Part shown: one piece after another, positions 54,560 through 63,956 of the stretch
Position numbering within the stretch: position 1 is the stretch's first letter
Layout: every line of letters starts with the position of its first letter
DNA from: Octadecabacter antarcticus 307
Lineage (GTDB): Bacteria > Pseudomonadota > Alphaproteobacteria > Rhodobacterales > Rhodobacteraceae
NCBI RefSeq assembly: GCF_000155675.2
Contig: NC_020911.1
Span: 2,036,501 to 2,100,500 of the forward strand
Length of the DNA: 64,000 bases
Reading direction: 5' to 3'
Program-made: the position numbers and the translations under genes
The notes under the pieces: model-generated
What the model was told of the DNA's origin: nothing
Databases searched by the model: none
The model's input: only the letters and a program-made list of their open reading frames with translations

Positions 54560-56490
54560 TCACAAAACTTCTCATAGCGAACAGGGGCGAAATTGCGTGC
54601 CGGATCATGGCAACTGCGAAGACCCGTGGCATCGCGTGCGTCGCGGTCTATTCCGACGCTGATGCACAGGCGCGCCACGTGCGCTTGGCGGATCAAGCCG
54701 TGCACATCGGTGGTGCGTCCCCGATTGACAGTTACCTGCGCGGTGATCGGATTATTCAAGCTGCGCGCGACATGGGCGCTGACGCAATCCACCCCGGCTA
54801 CGGGTTCTTGTCAGAGAACCCCGACTTCGTAGACGCTGTCACCGCGGCGGGGCTGATTTTTGTGGGCCCCAGCGCTGATGCAATCCGCGCGATGGGCCTG
54901 AAAGACCGTGCTAAAGCATTGATGATAAAGGCAGGTGTTCCTGTCGTGCCGGGCTATCATGGGACGGAACAGGACGATGATCTGCTGCGCGGTGAAGCCG
55001 ACAAAATCGGCTATCCAGTGATGATTAAGGCCGTCGCGGGGGGCGGTGGCAAGGGGATGCGGCTGGCAGAAACAGCGCTGGATTTCGATGAACAACTCGC
55101 CTCTGCGCGCGCCGAAAGCCGAAACGCTTTTGGCAACGACGCGGTCTTGATTGAGAAATTTATCACCGCGCCGCGCCATATTGAGGTGCAGATTTTTGGT
55201 GACGGCGTGCAGGCTGTTCACCTGTTTGAACGCGACTGTTCGCTGCAACGCCGCCACCAAAAAGTCATCGAAGAAGCCCCCGCGCCGGGGATGACCGACG
55301 CGGTGCGCGACGCCATGGGTGCTGCGGCCGTCAAAGCTGCAAAAGCGATTGGGTATAGCGGCGCGGGCACTGTCGAATTCATCGTTGATGGGTCTGGTCC
55401 GCTACGCACGGACGGGTTTTGGTTTATGGAAATGAACACCCGCCTGCAGGTCGAACACCCCATCACTGAAGCCATCACAGGCATCGATCTGGTGGATTGG
55501 CAGTTGCGCGTTGCAGGCGGTGAAACCCTGCCGATGCGTCAAGAAGACGTTAAAATTCAAGGTCATGCGTTTGAAGCACGGCTGTACGCCGAAGATGCCA
55601 CGCAGGGTTTTCTACCCGCGATTGGCCGACTGACACATCTGACGTTCCCCGATACTGTTCGCGCCGATACTGGTGTTGAGGCAGGAGATGAGATCACCCC
55701 ACACTACGACCCGATGATCGCGAAAGTGATCGTTCATGGACCTGACCGCGCGGCTGCCCTTGCGATGCTAACCAAGGGTCTCGCGGCCACGCAGGTCGCA
55801 GGCACGGTGACGAATTTGGGTTTTCTGACAGCCCTCGCGACCAACGCGGATTTTGCGGCGGGCCGCGTAGATACGGGGCTGATCGCGCGCAATCTTGACG
55901 GGCTCACCGCAGCGCCCAACCCGACGCCGTCCGATCTGGCACAGGCCGCCCTTGCGCTTAGTGGTGTGATGGCGCGGCACGGCGGCGCGACTGGTTTTGC
56001 GCTGCATGCGCCGCTGACATGGTCCATCGACGTGGGTGCCACTGTCGTGGCTCTGACCATCCACAGGCCTGATCATGCGACTTGTACGGGAGCAGGACAT
56101 GTCGTGGACGTGCGAAGGCTGGGCAATATCTGGCGGCTTGATGGGCAAAAGGCGCGCCCACAGCATCTTGCGGGGCGCGTTGTGACGCTGTTTGGCGCAG
56201 CACCAATCACCTTTACGCAGCCCGACCCGTTGGATCGGGCCAGCGCCTCACAGGGGGGCGACACTGTGCTAACGCCGATGCCCGGAATGTTGCGCGATAT
56301 ATCGGTTGCCGTGGGCGATGATGTGCAGGAAGGTGATCGTCTTGCGGTGCTTGAGGCGATGAAAATGGAACATGTATTGCGCGCGCCGCGTGCGGGCAAA
56401 ATTGCCGCGATCCATGCGGTGCCGGGCAGCCAAGTGCAGGCGGGTATCGCGCTGATATCGTTGGAGGTCCTAGATGCCGACAAAGATTGA
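54556..56490 (+). CDS. mccA: Methylcrotonyl-CoA carboxylase, biotin carboxylase/carrier (alpha) subunit
   Basis: A 644-residue protein. The biotin carboxylase part starts ITKLLIANRGEIACRIM and includes GYGFLSENPDFVDAV, KAVAGGGGKGMRLAET, ERDCSLQRRHQKVIEEAPAP, and EMNTRLQVEHPITEAITGID. The C-terminal biotinyl domain carries the biotin Lys in LEAMKMEHVLRAP. It supplies carboxybiotin to MccB. It overlaps mvaB by 17 bases. Confidence 0.95.
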   Translation: MITKLLIANRGEIACRIMATAKTRGIACVAVYSDADAQARHVRLADQAVHIGGASPIDSYLRGDRIIQAARDMGADAIHPGYGFLSENPDFVDAVTAAGLIFVGPSADAIRAMGLKDRAKALMIKAGVPVVPGYHGTEQDDDLLRGEADKIGYPVMIKAVAGGGGKGMRLAETALDFDEQLASARAESRNAFGNDAVLIEKFITAPRHIEVQIFGDGVQAVHLFERDCSLQRRHQKVIEEAPAPGMTDAVRDAMGAAAVKAAKAIGYSGAGTVEFIVDGSGPLRTDGFWFMEMNTRLQVEHPITEAITGIDLVDWQLRVAGGETLPMRQEDVKIQGHAFEARLYAEDATQGFLPAIGRLTHLTFPDTVRADTGVEAGDEITPHYDPMIAKVIVHGPDRAAALAMLTKGLAATQVAGTVTNLGFLTALATNADFAAGRVDTGLIARNLDGLTAAPNPTPSDLAQAALALSGVMARHGGATGFALHAPLTWSIDVGATVVALTIHRPDHATCTGAGHVVDVRRLGNIWRLDGQKARPQHLAGRVVTLFGAAPITFTQPDPLDRASASQGGDTVLTPMPGMLRDISVAVGDDVQEGDRLAVLEAMKMEHVLRAPRAGKIAAIHAVPGSQVQAGIALISLEVLDADKD

Positions 56491-57337
56491 ACTGTTTGAG
56501 GTCGGCCCCCGTGATGGTTTGCAAAACGAACCCCGCGACATTCCAGTGGCGGAAAAAATCGCACTCGTTGACACCCTTTCGAAGTCTGGTCTGCGCCACA
56601 TCGAATGTGCCAGTTTCGTCAGCCCCAGATGGGTGCCGCAGATGGCGGGTAGTGCGCAAGTTTTGGTGGGAATCAAGCGCGTTGAAAACGTCCGTTACAC
56701 AGCACTGACGCCCAATTTGCGCGGGTTTGATGATGCGCTCGCCGCCAAAGTGGATGAGGTTGCGGTGTTCGCCTCAGCCTCTGAAGGGTTTTCGCGCGCC
56801 AATCTTAATGCCACGATTGCCCAAAGTCTGGCCCGTTTCCGTGACATCACATCGGCTGCAAAAGCGCTTAATATCCCAGTGCGCGGTTATGTATCGTGCA
56901 TCGTTTCTTGCCCGTTTGATGGCCCCACAGACCCCGCGCAGGTGGCGTATGTCGTGCGACAATTGCGCGACATGGGCTGTTACGCGGTCAGCCTTGGTGA
57001 CACCATCGGGGCAGGGACGCCTGACAGCATCCAAACCATGCTCGGCGCGGTATTGGACGTGGCGCCAGCGCGTGATCTGGCTGGGCATTACCACGACACA
57101 GGGGGCCGCGCCTTGGCCAATATCGACGTGTCAATTGCCCTTGGCCTGCGGGTGTTTGACACGTCTGTGGGTGGTCTTGGTGGCTGCCCCTATGCACCCG
57201 GTGCATCGGGTAATGTCGCGACAGAAACAACCGCCCGTCACTTGGCCGCAATGGGCTACGACACCGGGCTGGATCTGCCCGTAATTGACGCTGCTGCAGC
57301 ACAGGCGCGCGCAATGCGAGGGACCAGCGATGTTTGA
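56474..57337 (+). CDS. mvaB: Hydroxymethylglutaryl-CoA lyase
   Basis: A 287-residue TIM-barrel lyase that cleaves HMG-CoA to acetoacetate and acetyl-CoA, the final step of leucine breakdown. Motifs: VGPRDGLQNEPRDIPVAEKI, the metal site, VSPRWVPQMA-type FVSPRWVPQMAG, SLGDTIGAGTPDSI, HYHDTGGRALANIDVSIALG and the active-site Cys loop GGLGGCPYAPGASGNVATET. It overlaps mccA and liuC. Confidence 0.95.
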   Translation: MPTKIELFEVGPRDGLQNEPRDIPVAEKIALVDTLSKSGLRHIECASFVSPRWVPQMAGSAQVLVGIKRVENVRYTALTPNLRGFDDALAAKVDEVAVFASASEGFSRANLNATIAQSLARFRDITSAAKALNIPVRGYVSCIVSCPFDGPTDPAQVAYVVRQLRDMGCYAVSLGDTIGAGTPDSIQTMLGAVLDVAPARDLAGHYHDTGGRALANIDVSIALGLRVFDTSVGGLGGCPYAPGASGNVATETTARHLAAMGYDTGLDLPVIDAAAAQARAMRGTSDV

Positions 57338-58109
57338 AACGATCACCCTAGACGTGGACCCGCGCGGTGTGGCGATGCTGACGCTGAACCGGCCTGAAAA
57401 ACACAACGCCATGTCGGGCCAGATGATTGATGACTTGACGCAGGTGGCGGCACGTCTTGACGGGGATGCCGCGGTGCGTGTCGTGGTTCTGGCGGGGCAG
57501 GGGCGCAGTTTTTGTGCGGGCGGCGATTTGGGTTGGATGAAGGCGCAAATCGCCGCCGACAGCGCTACCCGCGCGGAAGAGGCGCGCAAACTTGCCGATA
57601 TGCTTGGCATCTTAAACAGCCTGTCCAAACCGCTGATCGCGCGGGTTCATGGCACTGCACTTGGCGGTGGCGTCGGGTTGTGTTGTGTGTGCGACAAGGT
57701 CTTCGCTGCAGACACTGCGATGTTTGGCCTTACGGAAACCAAACTCGGCCTGATTCCCGCAACCATCGGCCCTTTCGTAGTGGCCCGCATGGGTGGCGGT
57801 AACGCGCGGCAGGTGTTCATGTCGAGCCGACCGTTCGACGCGTTTGAGGCCCAGCGTCTGGGCATCGTGTCTACACTCACCACATCGCAAGGCCTTGACG
57901 CAGCAGTGGAAACTGAAGTCATCGCCTACCTGAAATGCGCCCCCGCTGCCGTGGCCGAAGCGAAAGCCATGGTGCTTGTCTTGGGCCAGGCACCCACCAA
58001 AACCACCCTCGATGCATCGATCAAAGCGCTGGTGAAACGCTGGGAACACCCAGAGGCCCATCAGGGCATCACCGCGTTTTTCGACAAGTCCATCCCGCCT
58101 TGGGGGTAG
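57330..58109 (+). CDS. liuC: Enoyl-CoA hydratase family, likely methylglutaconyl-CoA hydratase
   Basis: A 259-residue crotonase starting at MFETITLDVDPRGVAMLTLN (57330), overlapping mvaB by eight bases. The oxyanion-hole segments are GRSFCAGGDLGWMKAQIAA and KPLIARVHGTALGGGVGLCC; the catalytic Glu is near FGLTETKLGLIPATI. Its place in the ivd-mcc-mvaB operon supports hydration of 3-methylglutaconyl-CoA. Confidence 0.88.
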   Translation: MFETITLDVDPRGVAMLTLNRPEKHNAMSGQMIDDLTQVAARLDGDAAVRVVVLAGQGRSFCAGGDLGWMKAQIAADSATRAEEARKLADMLGILNSLSKPLIARVHGTALGGGVGLCCVCDKVFAADTAMFGLTETKLGLIPATIGPFVVARMGGGNARQVFMSSRPFDAFEAQRLGIVSTLTTSQGLDAAVETEVIAYLKCAPAAVAEAKAMVLVLGQAPTKTTLDASIKALVKRWEHPEAHQGITAFFDKSIPPWG

Positions 58110-58266
58110 CCTGAAACCGGGCGCGCTGACCTAAATCCGACAATCAGCGGCAATTCGCCCCCATATCGCGGCGTTGTGCCCGTTGACCCCCTCACGCGCG
58201 GGCGGTAAACGCGGAGGTGACAAAGGGCGTGCCAACGTGCGCCCGCCAAAGTTGGAGTGACCGCGC
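58110..58266. other. Gap between the leucine operon and nuo
   Basis: No gene. Without a strong terminator visible after liuC, this 157-bp gap probably carries the nuo promoter. Confidence 0.4.
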
Positions 58267-58632
58267 GTGGACGAGATGCTCAGAGAATACCTGCCAATCA
58301 TCATTTTTCTTGGCCTGGCCATCGTGCTTGGCGCTGTGCTGATCCTTGCAGCGGTCATTCTGGCCGTGCGCAATCCGGACCCTGAAAAAGTATCGGCCTA
58401 CGAATGTGGGTTCAACGCGTTCGACGATGCGCGCATGAAATTCGACGTGCGCTTCTACCTTGTGGCGATCTTGTTCATTATCTTTGACCTAGAGATCGCG
58501 TTCCTGTTCCCATGGGCCGTGGCGTTCGGTGAAATTTCAATGGTTGGGTTCTGGTCGATGATGATTTTCTTGGCTGTGCTGACGGTCGGCTTTGCATACG
58601 AATGGAAAAAAGGGGCACTCGAATGGGAGTAG
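58267..58632 (+). CDS. nuoA: NADH-quinone oxidoreductase subunit A
   Basis: A 121-residue membrane subunit of complex I, with three helices: [40 protein letters not shown] and [19 protein letters not shown]. The conserved [20 protein letters not shown] loop between helices 1 and 2 is present. GTG at 58267 or ATG at 58276 is the start. It overlaps nuoB by ten bases. Confidence 0.95.
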   Translation: MDEMLREYLPIIIFLGLAIVLGAVLILAAVILAVRNPDPEKVSAYECGFNAFDDARMKFDVRFYLVAILFIIFDLEIAFLFPWAVAFGEISMVGFWSMMIFLAVLTVGFAYEWKKGALEWE

Positions 58633-59156
58633 CTGTTGGCGATAACACCGCTGGGTTTGACCGCGACGTCGCGACCCAAGACCTCAATCACGAACTGACG
58701 GACAAGGGTTTCCTCGTCACGTCGTCCGCCGATCTGATCAATTGGGCCAGAACCGGCTCTTTGCACTGGATGACATTCGGTCTTGCCTGCTGCGCCGTTG
58801 AAATGATGCACACATCCATGCCGCGCTATGACGCGGAACGCTTCGGCATCGCGCCGCGTGCGTCCCCGCGCCAGTCCGACGTGATGATCGTCGCCGGAAC
58901 GCTAACCAACAAAATGGCGCCCGCCCTGCGCAAGGTCTACGACCAGATGCCCGAACCACGCTACGTGATTTCGATGGGCAGCTGCGCAAACGGCGGCGGC
59001 TATTATCACTATTCCTATTCTGTGGTGCGCGGCTGTGACCGCATTGTGCCTGTGGATATCTACGTCCCCGGTTGCCCCCCCACCGCCGAAGCACTGCTGT
59101 ACGGCATCCTGCAACTGCAACGCAAAATGCGCCGTACCGGCACGATTGTAAGGTAA
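58623..59156 (+). CDS. nuoB: NADH-quinone oxidoreductase subunit B
   Basis: A 177-residue subunit that carries cluster N2. The start [20 protein letters not shown] at 58623 is preferred to an earlier Met inside nuoA. The cluster ligands are in [22 protein letters not shown] and [11 protein letters not shown] (the last includes a run of seven C that is in frame). It hands electrons to quinone at the NuoB/NuoD interface. Confidence 0.96.
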   Translation: MGVAVGDNTAGFDRDVATQDLNHELTDKGFLVTSSADLINWARTGSLHWMTFGLACCAVEMMHTSMPRYDAERFGIAPRASPRQSDVMIVAGTLTNKMAPALRKVYDQMPEPRYVISMGSCANGGGYYHYSYSVVRGCDRIVPVDIYVPGCPPTAEALLYGILQLQRKMRRTGTIVR

Positions 59157-59160
59157 CGAT

Positions 59161-59796
59161 ATGTCTGATGCCCGCACTGAAAACCAAATCGAAGCCCTGA
59201 ATGAACTTGGCATACATATCGAAATGAAACGCCCCGATTGCGTGCTGTCGTGGGACGTGACGGGTGGTGAGCTTACGGTTAATGTCGCCCCTGCCAATCT
59301 TGCGGTGTTCATCGAATTTCTAAAGGTCGACAGCGCGTGCAAGTTTTCGTCGCTGGTTGATATCACCGCCGTCGACTACCCAGGGCGCGATAAACGCTTT
59401 GATGTGGTCTATCATTTCTTGTCGATGTACCAAAATCACCGTATCCGCCTGCGCGCTAAGGTCCGGAGCGACGAAATGGTCGCGTCGATCACTGATGTGC
59501 ATAAGTCGGCAAACTGGTTTGAACGCGAAGTGTTCGACATGTTCGGTATCATCTTCAAAGGCCACCCTGACCTACGCCGCATCCTCACCGACTACGGCTT
59601 TCGCGGCTATCCGTTGCGCAAGGATTTCCCGACAACCGGCTATACAGAAGTCCGCTATGACGAAGTGCAAAAACGCGTCGTCTACGAACCTGTGTCGCTG
59701 GTTCAGGAATACCGCCAGTTCGATTTCATGTCCCCATGGGAAGGCGCGCAGTATATTCTGCCGGGTGATGACAAAGCAAAAGACGAGGTGAAATAA
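59161..59796 (+). CDS. nuoC: NADH-quinone oxidoreductase subunit C
   Basis: A 211-residue peripheral-arm subunit of the 30-kDa family, with signature [20 protein letters not shown] and [19 protein letters not shown]. It is separate from NuoD, as in alphaproteobacteria. The TAA overlaps the ATG of a small gene (TAATG). Confidence 0.95.
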   Translation: MSDARTENQIEALNELGIHIEMKRPDCVLSWDVTGGELTVNVAPANLAVFIEFLKVDSACKFSSLVDITAVDYPGRDKRFDVVYHFLSMYQNHRIRLRAKVRSDEMVASITDVHKSANWFEREVFDMFGIIFKGHPDLRRILTDYGFRGYPLRKDFPTTGYTEVRYDEVQKRVVYEPVSLVQEYRQFDFMSPWEGAQYILPGDDKAKDEVK

Positions 59797-59972
59797 TGGG
59801 TTGGTATATTGTCTTTGGTGTCCTGTTTGTTGTCCCACTTTGGCAGATGGTTCCGAACTATCGGTTACCACAATGGGCCGCACTGATTGCGCTGATCCCG
59901 TTCGGCATTTTTGTGCTGCTTTGGGTCATGGCGTTTCGTGACAAAATCACAATTCCGGGGATCGACAAATGA
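59796..59972 (+). CDS. Small membrane protein between nuoC and nuoD, 58 residues
   Basis: [20 protein letters not shown] and, after [20 protein letters not shown], the tail [14 protein letters not shown]: two hydrophobic helices joined by a short polar loop. It overlaps nuoC by one base and nuoD by four, so it must be co-translated with complex I. No family is recognised by me; it may be a complex-I-associated subunit or assembly factor limited to related bacteria. Confidence 0.75.
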   Translation: MGWYIVFGVLFVVPLWQMVPNYRLPQWAALIALIPFGIFVLLWVMAFRDKITIPGIDK

Positions 59973-61216
59973 TGGACGGCGACATCCGCACCAATACCTA
60001 CGACGATGGGTCCACTGATGCTGCGACCAGCGAACAGCAGATCCGCAATTTCAACATCAACTTCGGCCCACAGCACCCTGCGGCGCATGGGGTTTTGCGT
60101 CTCGTGCTCGAACTCGACGGCGAAATCGTGGAGCGTTGCGACCCCCACATCGGCCTGCTGCACCGTGGCACTGAAAAGCTGATGGAATCGCGTACCTATC
60201 TGCAAAACCTCCCGTATTTTGACCGTCTCGATTACGTGTCGCCAATGAATCAGGAACATGCTTGGTGTCTGGCGATTGAACAGCTAACAGGCACAGTCGT
60301 CCCGCGCCGCGCGTCCCTGATCCGTGTGCTGTTTTGCGAAATCGGCCGCATTCTATCCCACCTTCTTAATGTCACCACACAAGCGATGGACGTCGGCGCC
60401 TTGACCCCGCCAGTGTGGGGTTTTGAAGAACGCGAACAGCTCATGGTATTTTCCGAACGTGCCAGCGGCGCGCGGCTGCACGCTGCCTATTTTCGCCCAG
60501 GCGGGGTGCACCAAGACCTGCCCGCAGGACTGATTACGGATATTGAAGCTTGGGCCGACCAGTTCATGACCAAATTCATGGTCGACGTGGACGAACTGCT
60601 CACCGAAAATCGCATCTTTAAGCAGCGCAACGTCGACATTGGTGTGGTCAATGAACAAGATATCCTCGACTGGGGATTTTCGGGTGTCATGGCGCGGGGG
60701 TCCGGCCTTGCGTGGGATTTGCGCCGCGCGCAACCCTATGAATGTTATGACGAATTTGAATTCCAGATTCCCGTGGGCAAAAATGGCGATTGTTATGACC
60801 GTTACCTGTGCCGCATGGAAGAAATGCGTCAATCTGTGTCGATCATCCGCCAAGCCATTGTCAAACTTCGCGAACCGGACGGGCAGGGCCCGATCATGGC
60901 GTCTGGCAAGCTGACGCCGCCCACCCGTGGTGAAATGAAGACATCCATGGAAGCGTTGATCCACCATTTCAAATTGTATACCGAAGGGTTCCACGTCCCC
61001 GCTGGCGAAACCTATGCCTGCGTCGAAGCCCCAAAAGGCGAATTCGGCGTGTTTCTTGTGGCAGATGGATCAAACAAGCCCTACCGCGCCAAAATCCGCG
61101 CACCGGGTTTCTTGCACCTTCAGGCGATGGATTTCATGGCGACAAAGCACCAGCTGGCGGATGTCGCGGCCATCATCGGATCGATCGACGTTGTGTTCGG
61201 GGAGATTGACCGATGA
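59969..61216 (+). CDS. nuoD: NADH-quinone oxidoreductase subunit D
   Basis: A 415-residue 49-kDa subunit. Family marks: [20 protein letters not shown] with the quinone-site His, [18 protein letters not shown], and C-terminal [19 protein letters not shown] and [14 protein letters not shown]. It builds the quinone site with NuoB. An N-terminal acidic extension of ~20 residues precedes the conserved part. Confidence 0.96.
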   Translation: MMDGDIRTNTYDDGSTDAATSEQQIRNFNINFGPQHPAAHGVLRLVLELDGEIVERCDPHIGLLHRGTEKLMESRTYLQNLPYFDRLDYVSPMNQEHAWCLAIEQLTGTVVPRRASLIRVLFCEIGRILSHLLNVTTQAMDVGALTPPVWGFEEREQLMVFSERASGARLHAAYFRPGGVHQDLPAGLITDIEAWADQFMTKFMVDVDELLTENRIFKQRNVDIGVVNEQDILDWGFSGVMARGSGLAWDLRRAQPYECYDEFEFQIPVGKNGDCYDRYLCRMEEMRQSVSIIRQAIVKLREPDGQGPIMASGKLTPPTRGEMKTSMEALIHHFKLYTEGFHVPAGETYACVEAPKGEFGVFLVADGSNKPYRAKIRAPGFLHLQAMDFMATKHQLADVAAIIGSIDVVFGEIDR

Positions 61217-61329
61217 TTGCGGTGATCGTTGTCCCGCTGTTCCTTCTCTCTGGACTGGGCACGCAGTTGCTGCCAATGGCGATGTTCGTCGCCATCACAA
61301 CAGCAGCAGTCGGCGGTGGTGTATCGTGA
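61213..61329 (+). CDS. Very small membrane peptide after nuoD, 38 residues
   Basis: [20 protein letters not shown] followed by [18 protein letters not shown], nearly all hydrophobic. It overlaps nuoD by four bases, and its TGA overlaps the next ATG. The tight coupling suggests it is translated, although at this length chance cannot be excluded. Confidence 0.5.
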   Translation: MIAVIVVPLFLLSGLGTQLLPMAMFVAITTAAVGGGVS

Positions 61330-61592
61330 TGCGCGCTGTGATCGTGTCCTTTGCCCTGCTTGCCAGCCCAGGCTTCGCCCTAGACGCTGATGATGTGTCC
61401 GTCGCGGCGATGACCAAGGCGATTGAAGACGCAGGTTGCACCGTTACGCCGGAAAACGGCGACGCTGTTTTGGCCGCATCAGGTCTGACCGAAGAAGACA
61501 CCATGTCCGTTATAGCGACCATGTATGCTGCTGGCCTTATCGGGCTTGGGGCAGACGGAAACATGTCGCTCACCAATGAGGTTTGCGGGTGA
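61329..61592 (+). CDS. Small secreted protein in the nuo operon, 87 residues (paralogue 1)
   Basis: Signal peptide [17 protein letters not shown], then MTKAIEDAGCTVTPENGDAV, GLTEEDTMSVIATMYAAGLI and SLTNEVCG. The two Cys, one mid-protein and one at the C-terminus, match those of the next gene, so the two are tandem paralogues. Periplasmic location suggests a role outside the complex itself. No family recognised. Confidence 0.65.
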   Translation: MRAVIVSFALLASPGFALDADDVSVAAMTKAIEDAGCTVTPENGDAVLAASGLTEEDTMSVIATMYAAGLIGLGADGNMSLTNEVCG

Positions 61593-61882
61593 AATACGCA
61601 GCCCTCATCCTGACCGGCGCTCTCGTCGCTGGCTGTGACGGGTTTGGCGGCCAGACATTACCTGATGGCGTAAGTGCTGCAGACGTCGCCCTTTTTAAAA
61701 CCGCAGTCACCGATGCGGGCTGCGCGATTGAAACAACCGCCGAAGCTGTCCCTATTGCGATCCAAACCGGCTTTGATCGTGACAAGCTGTTGATAATAAA
61801 CCAATACCTCGTGCTTGCTGGCGAAAGTGAACCCACTGCCAACGGCTTCCGACTGACCTCAGGATCTTGTGCCAATGCTTAG
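61589..61882 (+). CDS. Small lipoprotein in the nuo operon, 97 residues (paralogue 2)
   Basis: GTG start overlapping the preceding [19 protein letters not shown] ends in a lipobox (LVAGC), so the mature protein should be lipid-anchored. The rest, [40 protein letters not shown] and RLTSGSC, follows the same layout as the upstream protein (DAGC, a D-rich middle helix, LTS/LTN then a terminal Cys). Overlaps nuoE. Confidence 0.65.
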   Translation: MKYAALILTGALVAGCDGFGGQTLPDGVSAADVALFKTAVTDAGCAIETTAEAVPIAIQTGFDRDKLLIINQYLVLAGESEPTANGFRLTSGSCANA

Positions 61883-62708
61883 ACGTCTCCACCTTGACCA
61901 ACCCGCCAGCTTTGCCTTTACGCCCGACAACCTTGCGTGGGCGAATGCGCAGATCACCAAATATCCCGAAGGCCGACAGGCGAGCGCGATTATCCCGCTG
62001 CTCTGGCGTGCGCAGGAACAGGAAGGCTGGCTAACGCGCCCCGCCATTGAAGGCGTCGCCGACATGCTCGGCCTCGCGTTTATGCGCGCTTTGGAGGTGG
62101 CGTCGTTCTATTTCATGTTCCAGCTTCAGCCCGTCGGGTCAGTTGCTCACATTCAGGTTTGCGGCACAACGTCCTGCATGATCTGTGGCGCCGAAGATCT
62201 AGTCGCTGTGTGCCAAGACAAGATCGCCAAAAACCCCCATGAAGTATCTGCGGATGGCAAGTTTTCTTGGGAAGAAGTCGAATGCCTTGGTTCATGTTCA
62301 AACGCGCCCATGGCCCAGATCGGCAAGGATTACTACGAAGACCTGACGGCGGCCAGAATGGGTGAATTGATTGACGCGTTGGCGCGCGGTGAAGTACCGC
62401 TGCCCGGTCCGCAAAATGGCCGCTATGCCGCTGAACCGCTTAGTGGTTTGACGACGCTTACTGACTATGAGGCTGGCAAGAACCCGCACAACGCATCCGT
62501 GCAATTGGCCCATGACATCGGCGATACCATCAAACGTATTGATGGTACCGAAGTGCCGCTACTGGCGCCGTGGCAAATGTCTGGCCCGGCGGGTCCGACG
62601 TCCGGCAACACGTTGCCTGCCGCCAAACAACAAGCCAAGGCGACATCCGCGGCGAAGCCTGTCGGTAAATCCAAACCAGTGGCAAAACCTTCTCTACGGC
62701 GAAGGTAG
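61875..62708 (+). CDS. nuoE: NADH-quinone oxidoreductase subunit E, C-terminus cut by a frameshift
   Basis: The N-terminal ~165 residues are a normal 24-kDa subunit: [20 protein letters not shown], and the 2Fe-2S ligands in [15 protein letters not shown] and [15 protein letters not shown]. After that comes an Ala/Lys/Pro-rich tail ending KPSLRRR-stop. The next frame, entered two bases later at TCTCT (62691-62695), reads [20 protein letters not shown] and leads straight into the helix-hairpin-helix-like domain at 62711. An extra CT would explain this. The catalytic part should still work without the domain. Confidence 0.9.
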   Translation: MLRRLHLDQPASFAFTPDNLAWANAQITKYPEGRQASAIIPLLWRAQEQEGWLTRPAIEGVADMLGLAFMRALEVASFYFMFQLQPVGSVAHIQVCGTTSCMICGAEDLVAVCQDKIAKNPHEVSADGKFSWEEVECLGSCSNAPMAQIGKDYYEDLTAARMGELIDALARGEVPLPGPQNGRYAAEPLSGLTTLTDYEAGKNPHNASVQLAHDIGDTIKRIDGTEVPLLAPWQMSGPAGPTSGNTLPAAKQQAKATSAAKPVGKSKPVAKPSLRRR

Positions 62709-62710
62709 CT

Positions 62711-62989
62711 GTGACGCAGGCCCCAGCCGCTCTGGTTTCCGCCGCACAAGCCAAACCGCACACGATGACCGCACCCCGCCAATCCGATGCGGACGATCTC
62801 AAACGTATCAGCGGTGTTGGTCCGAAACTCGAAACAATGCTGAACGAAATTGGATTCTGGCATTTCGGCCAGATCGCCAAATGGACGGACAACGAAGTAA
62901 GCTGGGTCGACAACCGCCTGAAATTTAGCGGTCGCATCCAGCGTGACGATTGGATCGCCCAAGCTACGACGTTTGCCACCGAAAACTAG
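62711..62989 (+). pseudogene. Detached C-terminal helix-hairpin-helix-like domain of NuoE
   Basis: The 92 codons include SDADDLKRISGVGPKLETML, NEIGFWHFGQIAKWTDNEVS and NRLKFSGRIQRDDWIAQATT. The GVGPKLE segment is helix-hairpin-helix-like. The GTG start has no ribosome binding site, and the frame is open upstream into the NuoE linker, so I read this as the displaced NuoE C-terminus. The same domain ends the protein at 63159. If it is a separate gene instead, it would be a short DNA-binding-like protein. Confidence 0.6.
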
Positions 62990-63021
62990 CAACGCGCGAC
63001 TAAATCTGTGAATTGTCCGCA

Positions 63022-63056
63022 AAAAGCAGTCCAAATGCATCGTCTGGACTGTTTTT
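63022..63056 (+). terminator. Hairpin with T run after nuoE
   Basis: CAGTCCA (63027-63033) pairs with TGGACTG (63045-63051), followed by TTTTT. Flanking A5 before the stem can extend it. A fair Rho-independent terminator that may weaken transcription past nuoE. Confidence 0.6.
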
Positions 63057-63158
63057 CGCGAATATCCCCTTTATCAAGGACGGGTCGCAAGGCTAAGCTT
63101 TGTGCAATTGTAGCGCGGATGCAGGAAATTTTGCGTTTAAATCTGGAAGGGTCAATAA

Positions 63159-63848
63159 ATGAATGCGTCCTCTAAGTTTACGGGCATCCTCGCCATCGCT
63201 GCCTTGTTCGGTATCGTCGCGTTGATCGTGTCCTTAGTCATTCTGAATTTTGGCGGCATCGCGGCCTTTTTCATTGGTGTGATCGTCGCCATCATCACGT
63301 GGATCGCGTTGTGGTTGGGTTGGGGCGAAGACGAGGCTGACCAATCGACTTCCGGTTCAGACGACGCAACAGGGATGAATAAACCCACAACTGGCGCGGC
63401 ACCCGCCGCGCCGCCAGTCGTCGCACCCGCTGGCGCAAAGGTTGGATCTACATCCGCCAAAGCGTCCAACCCCGCAGCGAAGCCCGCGTTAGGTACCGCA
63501 AAAACTGCAAAACCCGCCGCAACGAAGGCGACAGCCGTAAAGTCACCCGCATCGCAAACCGCGCCCGTCGCGCCAGACGGCAAACCTGCGACGCTGACTG
63601 CGGCGCGCGGAAGTGGGGCGGATGATCTTAAATTGCTCAAGGGTGTTGGTCCGGCCCTCGAAAAGACCCTCAACGAGTTGGGCTTTTATCACTTCGATCA
63701 GGTCGCCGCATGGCGCGAAGCCGAAATCGAATGGGTCGATAGCCGCCTCAAATTCAAGGGCCGGATTGTGCGTGATGACTGGATCAAACAGGCGGAAACC
63801 TTGGCAGAAGGTGGGGAAACCGAATTCTCCAAACGCGCCAAAAGATAG
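63159..63848 (+). CDS. Membrane-anchored protein with NuoE-type C-terminal domain
   Basis: A 229-residue protein. Residues ~8-55 form two hydrophobic helices (GILAIAALFGIVALIVSLVI; AAFFIGVIVAIITWIALWLG), then an Ala/Pro/Lys-rich linker, then SGADDLKLLKGVGPALEKTL, NELGFYHFDQVAAWREAEIE and SRLKFKGRIVRDDWIKQAET. The last domain is paralogous to that at 62711. Such genes are common between nuoE and nuoF in this group; function unknown. Confidence 0.75.
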   Translation: MNASSKFTGILAIAALFGIVALIVSLVILNFGGIAAFFIGVIVAIITWIALWLGWGEDEADQSTSGSDDATGMNKPTTGAAPAAPPVVAPAGAKVGSTSAKASNPAAKPALGTAKTAKPAATKATAVKSPASQTAPVAPDGKPATLTAARGSGADDLKLLKGVGPALEKTLNELGFYHFDQVAAWREAEIEWVDSRLKFKGRIVRDDWIKQAETLAEGGETEFSKRAKR

Positions 63849-63872
63849 TAAGATTCTGACATATTGATACCA

Positions 63873-63905
63873 AAGGCCCGCCGGATGCACCGCGCGGGCC
63901 TTTTC
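63873..63905 (+). terminator. Rho-independent terminator after 63159-63848
   Basis: AAAGGCCCGC and GCGGGCCTTTT form a 10-bp GC-rich stem around CGGATGCACCGC, ending in TTTTC. It would end the nuoA-E transcript before nuoF. Confidence 0.75.
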
Positions 63906-63956
63906 TTTTGCGTCCGCCCTCTTTTCTTCTGATCGGGCACAGGCCACAAACGGCCC

